Assembly (NCBI GenBank): GCA_021797415.1
Contig: JAJZZT010000295.1
Coordinates: forward strand, 1 to 12,846
Direction: 5' to 3'
DNA length: 12,846 bases
DNA from: Bacillota bacterium
Lineage (GTDB): Bacteria > Bacillota > Bacilli > Alicyclobacillales > SLC66
Positions within the stretch are counted from its first letter, which is position 1, and every line of letters begins with the position of its first letter. The translations under genes and the position numbers were made by a program. Shown piece after piece: positions 6,047-12,846 of this stretch. The notes under the pieces are model-generated. The model worked only from the letters and a program-made list of their open reading frames with translations, was not told the origin of the DNA and did not search any database.

Positions 6047-6376
6047 TGCGGGCGGACGAGAGTCTGAGAAATAGGCGACGCCCCCGCTTGGGGACTTACG
6101 GCAGTCAAGAAGGTAATTGTCCTTCATGTGTATAAAAGTCCACTGAGGGGAGGGATGTGAACCTGTGTTGATACGACCGCGCGAAACGCGCATGGATCGC
6201 CCTTGAACGTGTGGGACGGGGAGATCTGAGGGCGTTCAGGACGATCACGGCGCCGGACGGCGGATCACGGCTGCACAGGGACATTGAATTCGCGCTTCAC
6301 CCTGCTTCTGCAGGTCAGTATTGCCCTTTTCACAGTTTTTCATAACAACAAACAGCAGCAAAGAGGAGGAACCGTT
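6047..6376 (+). promoter_or_regulatory. Long structured 5' leader of the S-layer mRNA
   Basis: About 330 nt lie between the predicted start and the S-layer gene, with no convincing ORF. Local hairpins include 6053-6057/6062-6066 with a GAGA loop, 6082-6085/6090-6093, 6109-6113/6121-6125, GCGCG-AAA-CGCGC at 6179-6191, and 6301-6305/6310-6314. GATCACGG is directly repeated at 6243 and 6263. It ends in the ribosome binding site AGGAGG at 6364-6369. I compared it with common riboswitch signatures from memory and recognised none. Long leaders that stabilise mRNA are known for other S-layer genes. That role here is an inference. Confidence 0.45.
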
Positions 6377-9300
6377 TTGAAACGCACGCTTACGGGTATT
6401 GCGTCGGCAGCGCTGTTGCTCAGCACGCTGACGCCGGCCGCGTTCGCCGCGACCGTGAATGACACGACGTACAGCGACATCAGCGGCAGTTTCGCTGCGC
6501 AGGCGATCACCACCCTGACGGCCGACGGCTACATCCACGGCTTCAGCAACGGCACGTACCGTCCCACGGATCCGGTCACGCGGGGTCAGTTCCTGGCGTA
6601 CTTCATGAAGGCGATGGAGAGCGTCACGGGTGTGAAGCCGGTTGCGCAACAGCAGTATTTCGCCGACATTCCTCCAGGCAACTGGGGTTTTAACTTCATC
6701 GGCGCGGCAGAAGCCGCGAAGTGGATCAACCCGTACTGGATGGGCGTCCGTCCCGGCTACAACTTCAACGAGAACTTCCACGCATCGCGCGGCGACGCAG
6801 CGGCGTTGTTTGTTTCGTCGATGGTGGCGGCGGGCAAACTGCAGATGTCGGATCTGAAAGGCATGTCGCCGCTCAAGTACGCGTACTCCGTCGGCCTGTT
6901 CTCCGGACTTCCCTCCACGGAAGACCAGATCTACATGAACCGCGCCGATGCGGCCGTCGTGCTTAACAACATCATCCAGTGGACGAAAGGCCAGTTGATG
7001 CCGACTGGCGCTGTGGTGACCGTGAAAGGCGCCTCGACCAATCTCGGTCCGAACAGCAATGAAGCGTTGACCGTTTCCGCCGCGACGGCGAGCGGCCAGG
7101 CAATCACATTGCCTGCCGGAGCCCAGGTGACGTGGAGCGTCGACAACCAGAACGGCTTCATCAACGGCACCGGCACCACGGCGAACCTCGTCGTGACGCA
7201 ACCCGGCACGTATAACGTCACGGCGACGGTCGACGGCGTGCAGTCCAAGCCGTTCGCGGTGAATGTGTACGGCAATGTGGCGAACATCAAACTGTCGGCG
7301 GCGCAGAGCAACCTCGTCGCAAACGGCGTGAGCACCGACGTGGTCACGGCGACGGCCGTCGACGCGAACGGCAACACCGTCGGCAACTACAACGGCACGG
7401 CGACGGTCACGGTATCGGGTTCCGGCGCAGGCATCATCGCGCCTGGATCGACCAGCCCGGCGCAGGCCAGCGATATCGCCAACGGTTCGACGAGCGGCAC
7501 GTACACGCTGACGTTCACGAACGGCGTTGCGACATTCAACGCCCAGGCGGGAACGACGCCCGGCTTGACCGAGACGTACTCCGCATCGCTGACGCCTCCG
7601 GGCGCGACGACAGCCGTCTCCGCCTCGACCACCGTCACCACGGTGGCGCAGGTCGCGTCGGCGCTGAAGGTTTCCTCCGTGACCGGCTCGACGTATGTGA
7701 GCGCGAACCAGGCCTCGCCATTCTCGTTCAACGTCGAAGTGGTCGACCAGAACGGCCAGCCGATGCTGACGGGCACCTATCCGTACAACGTCTCCGTCAC
7801 CGGCGCGGGCACGTACAGCGGTTCCGCGACAGGCGTATTCTTCGGCAACGGCACGACAACGCCGCCGCCGAGCACCGTTACGGTAAACTCCCAACAGGGC
7901 GTCCAGGGCACGATTACGGTCAACGTGTCCGCGCAAGGTCTGACGTCCGGCAGCGGCACGGTCAAAGCCGTCATTGCGCAACAGCCCGTGAAGTTCACGG
8001 TCGCCTCGCCTTCGGGTTCGTCGATCGCGGAAGGCAGCACGACGCCGCTGACGTTCGATCTCACGCCTGTTGACGTAAACGGCTATCCCGCGACGTATCC
8101 GTCCGCGAACACGTATACGGCGTACGTGACGAACAGTTCCGGCGCGGCCGCCACGAACATCGAAGTCAACGGCGCCGCGACGCCGAGCGCGGGCACCGGC
8201 GTGGCCTTGGCTTCCGGAGCGACTTCGCTGAACATTGAGGACGCAACAAATGCTGGCGCAAACGCCGGAACCTACACGGTGACGATCAAGGATCAAAACG
8301 GCAATGTGTGGGCAACATTCCCCGTCACGGTGACGGCTGGCAGTCTGTCCACGTACAGCTTGAGCAGCAGCGCGGCCTATGTCTCCGAATCGGCGCCGAC
8401 GGTCACGCTGACGGCGCAGTTGCAGGACGCCAACGGCAACAATGTCGCACAGGCGGGCGTGCCGATCACGTTCAGCGAGAGCGGCAATGCGGCGGGCACG
8501 GCAACGATCAACGGCGCGGCCGCGTCGGCCACGGTGGACACCAACGCCAGCGGCCAGGCGACGGCGACCATGACGATGCAGCCGTATGCGGGAGAGGTTT
8601 ACACGGTCAGCTCCACCACCACGCAAAGCGGCGTCACCGCGCCTTCGAGCATCAAAGTCACAGTGGAACCGACCGTCGCTTCTACGGCGTCTGTGGCGCT
8701 GCAAGATGCGAACACGGGCTCCAACATCCTTGCGACAGCCGGCGACACGGTGACGGGCACCGTCTATCTGAAGGACCAGTACGGCAATCCTGTCACGGTT
8801 CCGCAGACGGCGACCCTGACGGTCAACGGCGGTCTTTCGATCAACACATCGAGCCTGACCAACGGTGCGTCCACCACGTCTACGGCCAGCCCGTACACGA
8901 TCACCGTGCCGAACGGCTACTTCTCGTTCCAGGCGACCGCGACGACGGCCGGCGCGGCTTCCGTGTCCGCCACGGACAGCTCCGTGTCTCCGGCGCCGAC
9001 GGGTTCGGGCACGATCACGGTCAACGCGAACGTCAACCAAATGGCCGGATGGGCGTTCTTCAACGCGCAGGGTCAGGAGATCACCTCGACCAACGAACTG
9101 GCCGTGTCTGCAAACACGCCGACCGAGGTCTTCCTGCGGCCGGTTGACGGCGAGGGCAACGCATTGCCGGCATCGTCCAACGGCGGTTTCGTGACATTCA
9201 GCGATGCGTCGACAGGACAGTTCCGCGTCGGATCGAATGTCGCCGCCAGTGCGACGTCGGTGTTCGAGCCGATTGGCACGGTGGAGATCCCGGTCTGGTA

Positions 9301-9607
9301 TGTGAATTCGACGGCGGGCTCCTACGATCTCAGCGCCACAAGCAACCTGATCGTTCAGCCTGCCAAGACGAGTACGACCGTCACGAATTCCGTGTATCAA
9401 TACTCGGGCTCCGTAACGGTTCCGACACAATTCGGCGGCTTCTCCGCTGGCAATGTGACGGTGACGGGCTACATGTACAATTCCAATGCGGCTGCCTCAC
9501 CGACCGCCGGTCAGTTCATCGTGACCCCGTCGTCGACGGGCGGGAAATACGATGTGACCATTTGGTCCTCGTCCAATGCCGCGGCGCCGACGATCAGCTA
9601 CAATTGA
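6377..9607 (+). CDS. SLH-domain surface (S-layer-type) protein with Ig-like repeats
   Basis: A secreted protein of 1076 residues that probably forms the surface layer or a major wall-bound surface protein. Residues 1-24 are a signal peptide (KRT, hydrophobic core, cleavage after AFA). Three SLH repeats follow: about 30-80 (YSDISGSFAAQAITTLTADG, with TRGQ), 94-152 (YFADIPPGNW, with SRGD), and 158-200 (PLKYAYSVGLFSG, with NRAD). SLH domains bind pyruvylated secondary wall polymer. The second repeat is divergent and Trp-rich. From about 205 to the end the chain is Thr/Ser/Gly/Ala-rich beta sequence with repeated D-x-N/Y-G-N-x-V units (VDANGNTV, LQDANGNNV, LKDQYGNPV), typical of Big/invasin-like Ig folds. 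I saw no cysteine and no LPXTG. The start is TTG 6377, 7 nt after AGGAGG; upstream in-frame ATG 6284 would spoil the signal peptide. Strong bias to C-ending codons suggests high expression. Many Thr/Ser residues could be glycosylation sites. Confidence 0.93.
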   Translation: MKRTLTGIASAALLLSTLTPAAFAATVNDTTYSDISGSFAAQAITTLTADGYIHGFSNGTYRPTDPVTRGQFLAYFMKAMESVTGVKPVAQQQYFADIPPGNWGFNFIGAAEAAKWINPYWMGVRPGYNFNENFHASRGDAAALFVSSMVAAGKLQMSDLKGMSPLKYAYSVGLFSGLPSTEDQIYMNRADAAVVLNNIIQWTKGQLMPTGAVVTVKGASTNLGPNSNEALTVSAATASGQAITLPAGAQVTWSVDNQNGFINGTGTTANLVVTQPGTYNVTATVDGVQSKPFAVNVYGNVANIKLSAAQSNLVANGVSTDVVTATAVDANGNTVGNYNGTATVTVSGSGAGIIAPGSTSPAQASDIANGSTSGTYTLTFTNGVATFNAQAGTTPGLTETYSASLTPPGATTAVSASTTVTTVAQVASALKVSSVTGSTYVSANQASPFSFNVEVVDQNGQPMLTGTYPYNVSVTGAGTYSGSATGVFFGNGTTTPPPSTVTVNSQQGVQGTITVNVSAQGLTSGSGTVKAVIAQQPVKFTVASPSGSSIAEGSTTPLTFDLTPVDVNGYPATYPSANTYTAYVTNSSGAAATNIEVNGAATPSAGTGVALASGATSLNIEDATNAGANAGTYTVTIKDQNGNVWATFPVTVTAGSLSTYSLSSSAAYVSESAPTVTLTAQLQDANGNNVAQAGVPITFSESGNAAGTATINGAAASATVDTNASGQATATMTMQPYAGEVYTVSSTTTQSGVTAPSSIKVTVEPTVASTASVALQDANTGSNILATAGDTVTGTVYLKDQYGNPVTVPQTATLTVNGGLSINTSSLTNGASTTSTASPYTITVPNGYFSFQATATTAGAASVSATDSSVSPAPTGSGTITVNANVNQMAGWAFFNAQGQEITSTNELAVSANTPTEVFLRPVDGEGNALPASSNGGFVTFSDASTGQFRVGSNVAASATSVFEPIGTVEIPVWYVNSTAGSYDLSATSNLIVQPAKTSTTVTNSVYQYSGSVTVPTQFGGFSAGNVTVTGYMYNSNAAASPTAGQFIVTPSSTGGKYDVTIWSSSNAAAPTISYN

Positions 9608-9641
9608 TCAAAAGCGGCGGAATGTGCTTTGGCGTGACCAA

Positions 9642-9666
9642 GTTGAATGCAGTGTCTGTATTCAAC
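9642..9666 (+). other. 3' UTR hairpin ahead of the terminator
   Basis: GTTGAATGCA (9642-9651) pairs with TGTATTCAAC (9657-9666) over 10 bp with one G-T pair and a 5-nt loop. It lies between the S-layer stop codon and the terminator and has no T-run of its own. It may protect the mRNA 3' end from exonucleases. That is an inference. Confidence 0.5.
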
Positions 9667-9675
9667 GATCTACAT

Positions 9676-9715
9676 GCGGAGGGATTGGGCTTCGGCTCAA
9701 CCCTCCGCCTTTTTT
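9676..9715 (+). terminator. Intrinsic terminator of the S-layer gene
   Basis: GCGGAGGG (9676-9683) pairs with CCCTCCGC (9701-9708). After one bulged base a further 6 bp lead to a TTCG loop at 9691-9694. CT and a run of six T (9710-9715) follow directly. This is a textbook Rho-independent terminator, so the S-layer gene is probably monocistronic. Confidence 0.93.
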
Positions 9716-9796
9716 ATATACACGATACACGCACAGGTTTCCCTTCGTCTGCGGTCAACCTCTCCGTAGTCTGCCAACCGCGTCATAAAGCGTTCA

Positions 9797-9825
9797 TTGT
9801 AATCTATCGGTCTGCGCGCTACAAT
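9797..9825 (+). promoter_or_regulatory. Promoter-like site in the intergenic region
   Basis: TTGTAA (9797-9802) and TACAAT (9820-9825) with a 17-bp spacer match the vegetative consensus at four and five positions. No gene with a ribosome binding site follows. It could drive a small RNA or the downstream ligase-like gene. Confidence 0.4.
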
Positions 9826-9831
9826 ACCAGC

Positions 9832-9952
9832 ATGAGTTCGACAAATGGGGCCCTTAATCGACATGTGATAAAACCCTATGTCGGCAGGAAAATAGCAGCG
9901 AGCGGGCGTTTGTTCAATGCCACAAACGCTCTTGCTTGTTGACGCTCTTTTT
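9832..9952 (+). ncRNA. Candidate small RNA
   Basis: Transcription from the promoter-like site would start near 9832. About 75 nt in is a hairpin, GCGTTTGT (9906-9913) with ACAAACGC (9922-9929), and TTTTT follows at 9948-9952, 18 nt beyond the stem. A 36-codon ORF starts at 9832 but lacks a ribosome binding site. The transcript would carry the partial repeat at 9855-9893. The distance from stem to T-run makes termination uncertain. This is a hypothesis. Confidence 0.2.
9855..9893 (+). repeat. Partial copy of the palindromic element
   Basis: GACATGTGATAAA (9860-9872) is identical to the left end of the element at 10100-10225, and CAGG and AAAAT recur at the same spacing further in (to 9893). 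A TA lies at 9855-9856, where the full copy has its terminal TA. No matching right end (TTTATCACATGTC) follows, so this copy is truncated or diverged. Confidence 0.6.
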
Positions 9953-10099
9953 GAACAACCACTTTAAGAACCAAAGGGGCAGACCCGCAAAGAACACGCC
10001 CGAATCGCACATGGCCAAATGGCCACAAGGGCAACTGATTATGGACGGGCAGGATGCACGTCTCAGGCCGACAGACCATACTGCCACTGACTTATGTCA
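9953..10099. other. Intergenic spacer, no gene seen
   Basis: Between the candidate small RNA and the palindromic element I see no coding signature. TGGCCA occurs twice two bases apart (10012-10017 and 10020-10025). No ribosome binding site or terminator was recognised. Confidence 0.4.
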
Positions 10100-10225
10100 T
10101 AGGGGACATGTGATAAACCGAATTCCGACAGGCAAAATCCAGTAGATATCGCGTTAGACGGAAGCCTCAAACGCGATATCTGGATTCAGATCGCCTGTTC
10201 AGTAGACTTTATCACATGTCTCCTA
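10100..10225. mobile_element. MITE-like palindromic element, 126 bp
   Basis: The ends are 18-bp inverted repeats with one mismatch: TAGGGGACATGTGATAAA (10100-10117) and its complement at 10208-10225. Further in, GACAGGC (10127-10133) faces GCCTGTT (10193-10199). AATCCAG (10136-10142) faces CTGGATT (10180-10186). GATATCGCGTT (10145-10155) faces AACGCGATATC (10170-10180), with a 14-nt tip. The whole element can fold into one long, interrupted hairpin. TA at both outer ends would suit a TA-target (IS630/Tc1-mariner-type) origin. It codes for nothing and must be moved, if at all, by a transposase elsewhere. It ends 33 bp before the ligase-like gene, so it could also affect that gene's expression. 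Confidence 0.6.
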
Positions 10226-10258
10226 GGTGATCGCCGTTTTTCCATGGAGGTGTAATGA

Positions 10259-12846
10259 ATGGATCTGGATCTGGGCGTTCTTCGCTGGCGCAGCCTGGGA
10301 TGGCGCGGCTACGTTGCGCTGACGCTCACGTTAGTCCTTTTTTTCGTGTCGCCGTGGTACGTGGCTCTCTTTTTCCCGCCCGCCTCAACCTTTGCTTCAC
10401 TGGGCGCCACTCTGGTCAGCATCGTCGCATTGCGCTACATTGTGCGGAATTCTTCAGCAGAGGGTGATGGAGCGCTCCTGGCTGGAGGAAATACGACGGG
10501 CGCCGCAGGGACGGATGGCGCCGGCGCAAAGAACGGCAACGCCGTGGGATTGACAGCCGGCGAGAGCGGGGAGGCCTCGCTTGGTGACAATGTCCACGCG
10601 GTCCCGTCTTCCTTGGCGGCCTTCTTCACTTGGAGTTCACCTATCGTGTGGGTCGCGCTGTTCGCCGGTTACACGCTGCTCACCAATCTCTGGGCGGCGT
10701 CGCTGATCGGATCGCTGCCGGTCACGCTCATGCAGATTTCCGCCCTCTTCCTTTTTCTGTTGCTCTGGCAACACGCAGGAAAGATCGCTCCCCTCGTCAT
10801 TCCCCTGCTGTCTTTGCTCGCCGTGGCCCTGTACATCTACGGCGTCGGCGGAGCACTGCACTGGTGGCCGTCGCTTGACGCCATATACGGCAAAAAAGAA
10901 CTGGCGTCCGTATTCCAATACCACAATACGTTCGGCGCTGTGGAACTCGCCCTGGGCGTCCTCGGGTTCATGGGCGGGATGGGCTATAGACGCTGGCAGT
11001 GGAATATCGCCGGTGCGCTTGCCTTCATCATCTCGATGGCCGCGGTGCTGGCGAGTGCGTCGCGCGTGGCCTGGGTATTGGCGCCGGTCGCCTACATTCT
11101 CGCGCTTGTCATCGTCATGCGCATCAAAAAATCGATCTGGCCTCTGGCAACAGAATTGCTGCTCGGCATTGCCGGCGCGGGCGCGTCGCTGCTCGGCGTC
11201 AAGGCAATCGATACACAGCAAGTCAAGTATATCGTCGCCGCATTTGCGTTTTCCCTTGCGGCATCTGTCGCGCTGGCCTATTTTGACAAATGGGTGGCGG
11301 GCAAGGAACTGCCAAAGCAGTATTTGCGCGGCGGCATTGCCGCTCTGGTTGTGATTGTGATTGCCGCGGTGTACAAGCTCGGTTCGCATGTTACGGCCCA
11401 TTCAGGCATCGTGGCCCGTCTGCAGAGCATCTCGATCCACAGTGTGAGCCTGCAGGAGCGTTTCTATTACTACAAAAACGCGCTTCCCATGTGGCTGAAC
11501 GCGCCGCTTTTTGGCGCGGGCGGCGGCGCGTGGTCGGCGAAATTTCAGGCGTTCCAGACACTTCCGTACTGGTCGCGCCAGGTGCACAGCTATTTCTTTG
11601 ACCAGTTATTGAACGGCGGTATCATCGGATTTTTGCTCTTCATGGCGGCGCTGCTGTTGATCGCGTGGCGCATCCTGCGGGCGCTGCGCACCAATCCGGG
11701 AGATCCGCGCCGCCTGGGCGTGGCGGGTCTGTTCATCGCAGCCGGCGTCATGCTCGCGCACGCTGCGGCAGACTTTGATTTTGCATTTGGCCTCTATCAA
11801 TACCTGTTTTGGGGCATGTTGGCCCTGTCCAGCGCATGGCTGCCGGTCCGGCGTCGCGTCCCCGCGGCCGTGGCGGTCGAGGGCGCAACGCCGCAGATCT
11901 CGGCTGCGGCTGCGGCGCTGCCGCCGCCGACGGTCGCCATGGCAACGGCCGTCCCGGCAGGCGGACAGTTCCCTGCGCCGCATGACGTGACGGCGGTGGC
12001 GAGCGCCAAGCGGCTGGCCATAAAACAAGTCGGCCAAGAGCGTACGAAAATCGTCTGGAGCAGGATCGGCGTCGGGGCGATCGTCGGCGTGGGCGCCATC
12101 TCCACCGTGCTGTGCGCTTCGCTTGTGACCGACCAACTCCTGAGTCAATGGGCGGCAAAAGCCGGCGCCCTGGGCCAGAGCAGCTATCCGCTGCTCTCGG
12201 CGGCGGCGGCCGTGGCTCCCTACGATCCGCACGTTCAACTGTCGTTGGCGGCCTACTATCTGCAGACAAGTCAATCCAGCGGACAGACATCCGTGGCCTC
12301 CTCGGCCTGGCAGGCCGCGCAGCAGGCCGTGGCGGATGCGCCGTGGGACCCGGCGGTCCAGACGCAGGCCGCTATCCTGGCCTACGAACTGCACCATCCC
12401 CGCACGGCGGTCAATTGGGCGGGGCGGGCCGTGTACACGGGTCCGTTCAATACCACCGCCTACAGCAATCTCATGGGGCTGACCATGTGGTACGGTACGG
12501 GTCAACTGCCCGTGAACCGCGCGCAGGGGCTCGCGACGCTCCATCAGGTGCTGAGCCTTTACAGTGAATTTCAAGCGAAAAAGCATGTAATGAATGCGAC
12601 GCTGTTCCCGAATGAGATTCTCATGCACCGGGACCCATCGATGCAGGTGTACCTCGGTACGGCGGAGTATCTGCTCGGCCACTACAGGGCGTCGCTGGCA
12701 GTGATGAACCCTCTGTTGCGGACCAATCGCGACCAGGCGGCCATCTACCTCTACGAAATCGACACGGTCCTGGACAACGCGCACCTGCACCCAGGGAAAC
12801 CGAACGCGCAGATGAAGAAGTATCTTGCCAACCTGCAGAGCAATCA
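10259..12846 (+). CDS. O-antigen ligase/polymerase (Wzy_C)-like membrane protein, 3' end outside window
   Basis: An open frame of 862 codons runs off the right edge, so the stop is not seen. It is an integral membrane protein with about a dozen hydrophobic segments starting at YVALTLTLVLFF. The Wzy_C/WaaL/PglL-type signature is at R401 (LQERFYYYKN), PLFGAGGGAW (from about 417) and H443 (VHSYFFDQLLNGG). These enzymes join or polymerise lipid-linked glycans on the outer face of the membrane. Some (PglL type) transfer glycans to proteins, and in Geobacillus the S-layer glycan transferase WsaB has this general role. Residues about 62-118 are a Gly/Ala/Asn-rich hydrophilic insert. Another membrane segment lies near 602-622, followed by a soluble part with TPR-like helical pairs. 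The start is ATG 10259 with GGAGGT 7 nt upstream; ATG 10255 is out of frame and too close. It follows the S-layer gene on the same strand but beyond a terminator. Ligase, polymerase or protein transferase cannot be separated by sequence alone. Confidence 0.8.
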   Translation, partial: MDLDLGVLRWRSLGWRGYVALTLTLVLFFVSPWYVALFFPPASTFASLGATLVSIVALRYIVRNSSAEGDGALLAGGNTTGAAGTDGAGAKNGNAVGLTAGESGEASLGDNVHAVPSSLAAFFTWSSPIVWVALFAGYTLLTNLWAASLIGSLPVTLMQISALFLFLLLWQHAGKIAPLVIPLLSLLAVALYIYGVGGALHWWPSLDAIYGKKELASVFQYHNTFGAVELALGVLGFMGGMGYRRWQWNIAGALAFIISMAAVLASASRVAWVLAPVAYILALVIVMRIKKSIWPLATELLLGIAGAGASLLGVKAIDTQQVKYIVAAFAFSLAASVALAYFDKWVAGKELPKQYLRGGIAALVVIVIAAVYKLGSHVTAHSGIVARLQSISIHSVSLQERFYYYKNALPMWLNAPLFGAGGGAWSAKFQAFQTLPYWSRQVHSYFFDQLLNGGIIGFLLFMAALLLIAWRILRALRTNPGDPRRLGVAGLFIAAGVMLAHAAADFDFAFGLYQYLFWGMLALSSAWLPVRRRVPAAVAVEGATPQISAAAAALPPPTVAMATAVPAGGQFPAPHDVTAVASAKRLAIKQVGQERTKIVWSRIGVGAIVGVGAISTVLCASLVTDQLLSQWAAKAGALGQSSYPLLSAAAAVAPYDPHVQLSLAAYYLQTSQSSGQTSVASSAWQAAQQAVADAPWDPAVQTQAAILAYELHHPRTAVNWAGRAVYTGPFNTTAYSNLMGLTMWYGTGQLPVNRAQGLATLHQVLSLYSEFQAKKHVMNATLFPNEILMHRDPSMQVYLGTAEYLLGHYRASLAVMNPLLRTNRDQAAIYLYEIDTVLDNAHLHPGKPNAQMKKYLANLQSN

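Noticed and set aside
5924..6067. A 47-codon ORF with a hydrophobic stretch before the S-layer gene
   Set aside because: Weak ribosome binding site, overlap with the S-layer promoter, and no known counterpart. It could be revisited if expression is found.
6140..6195. A T-box or other riboswitch in the S-layer leader
   Set aside because: AGGGATGTGAACC superficially recalls the T-box sequence, but the conserved TGGNACCGCG core is absent and no specifier stem was seen.
6245..9430. A 1061-codon open frame on the minus strand opposite the S-layer gene
   Set aside because: It is Arg/His-rich, low in normal domain content and mirrors the codon bias of the real gene. The plus-strand gene has a signal peptide, SLH domains, a ribosome binding site and a terminator.
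10100..10225. A CRISPR-like or toxin-antitoxin RNA repeat
   Set aside because: Only one full copy and one partial copy with no regular spacers. The long terminal inverted repeats fit a MITE-like element better.
11606..12790. A 394-codon minus-strand open frame opposite the ligase-like gene
   Set aside because: It is Arg-rich with no recognisable domain, and the plus-strand frame is continuous with Wzy_C-type motifs.

Overview
The window looks like a chromosomal segment from a GC-rich, Gram-positive, Bacilli-like bacterium, possibly in or near the Alicyclobacillaceae. The genus is a guess. The supporting signs are strong AGGAGG ribosome binding sites, a TTG start, a large secreted protein with SLH domains (an S-layer type protein), a ComK-like regulator and a YigZ/YvyE-type protein. 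Most genes are GC-rich. The small broken gene at 5310-5740 and the intergenic regions are visibly more AT-rich.

Layout. (1) 134-1971: a sigma-70 family factor on the minus strand (134-787) is divergent from a ComK-family-like regulator on the plus strand (1123-1971). The 335 bp between them holds repeated TTTTGCG palindromes and a good promoter for the ComK-like gene. (2) 2159-4286: a YigZ/IMPACT-family protein (minus) is head to head with a GT4 glycosyltransferase (plus), with start codons only 16 bp apart. (3) 4312-5740: an unstable segment. It contains a 71-bp scar copied from an Rpn-type nuclease gene, the intact Rpn/PD-(D/E)XK gene (4423-5250), and a small hypothetical gene that appears frameshifted. 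(4) 6011-9715: the S-layer transcription unit. It has a promoter with a consensus -10, a leader of about 330 nt, a 1076-residue protein with a signal peptide, three SLH repeats and many Ig-like repeats, then two 3' hairpins, the second a textbook intrinsic terminator. (5) 9716-10258: an intergenic region with a promoter-like site, a possible small RNA, and a 126-bp palindromic MITE-like element plus a partial relative. (6) 10259 to the window edge: an O-antigen ligase/polymerase (Wzy_C)-like membrane protein with a C-terminal repeat-like soluble part. It is open at the right end.

How the genes may fit together: the glycosyltransferase, the SLH surface protein and the Wzy/WaaL/PglL-like enzyme suggest a cell-surface region, possibly for S-layer or surface-polymer glycosylation. 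The first two regulators suggest a competence-related or other developmental control pair. Both ideas are inferences from gene content and order. I found no CRISPR array, tRNA, rRNA or complete autonomous transposon.
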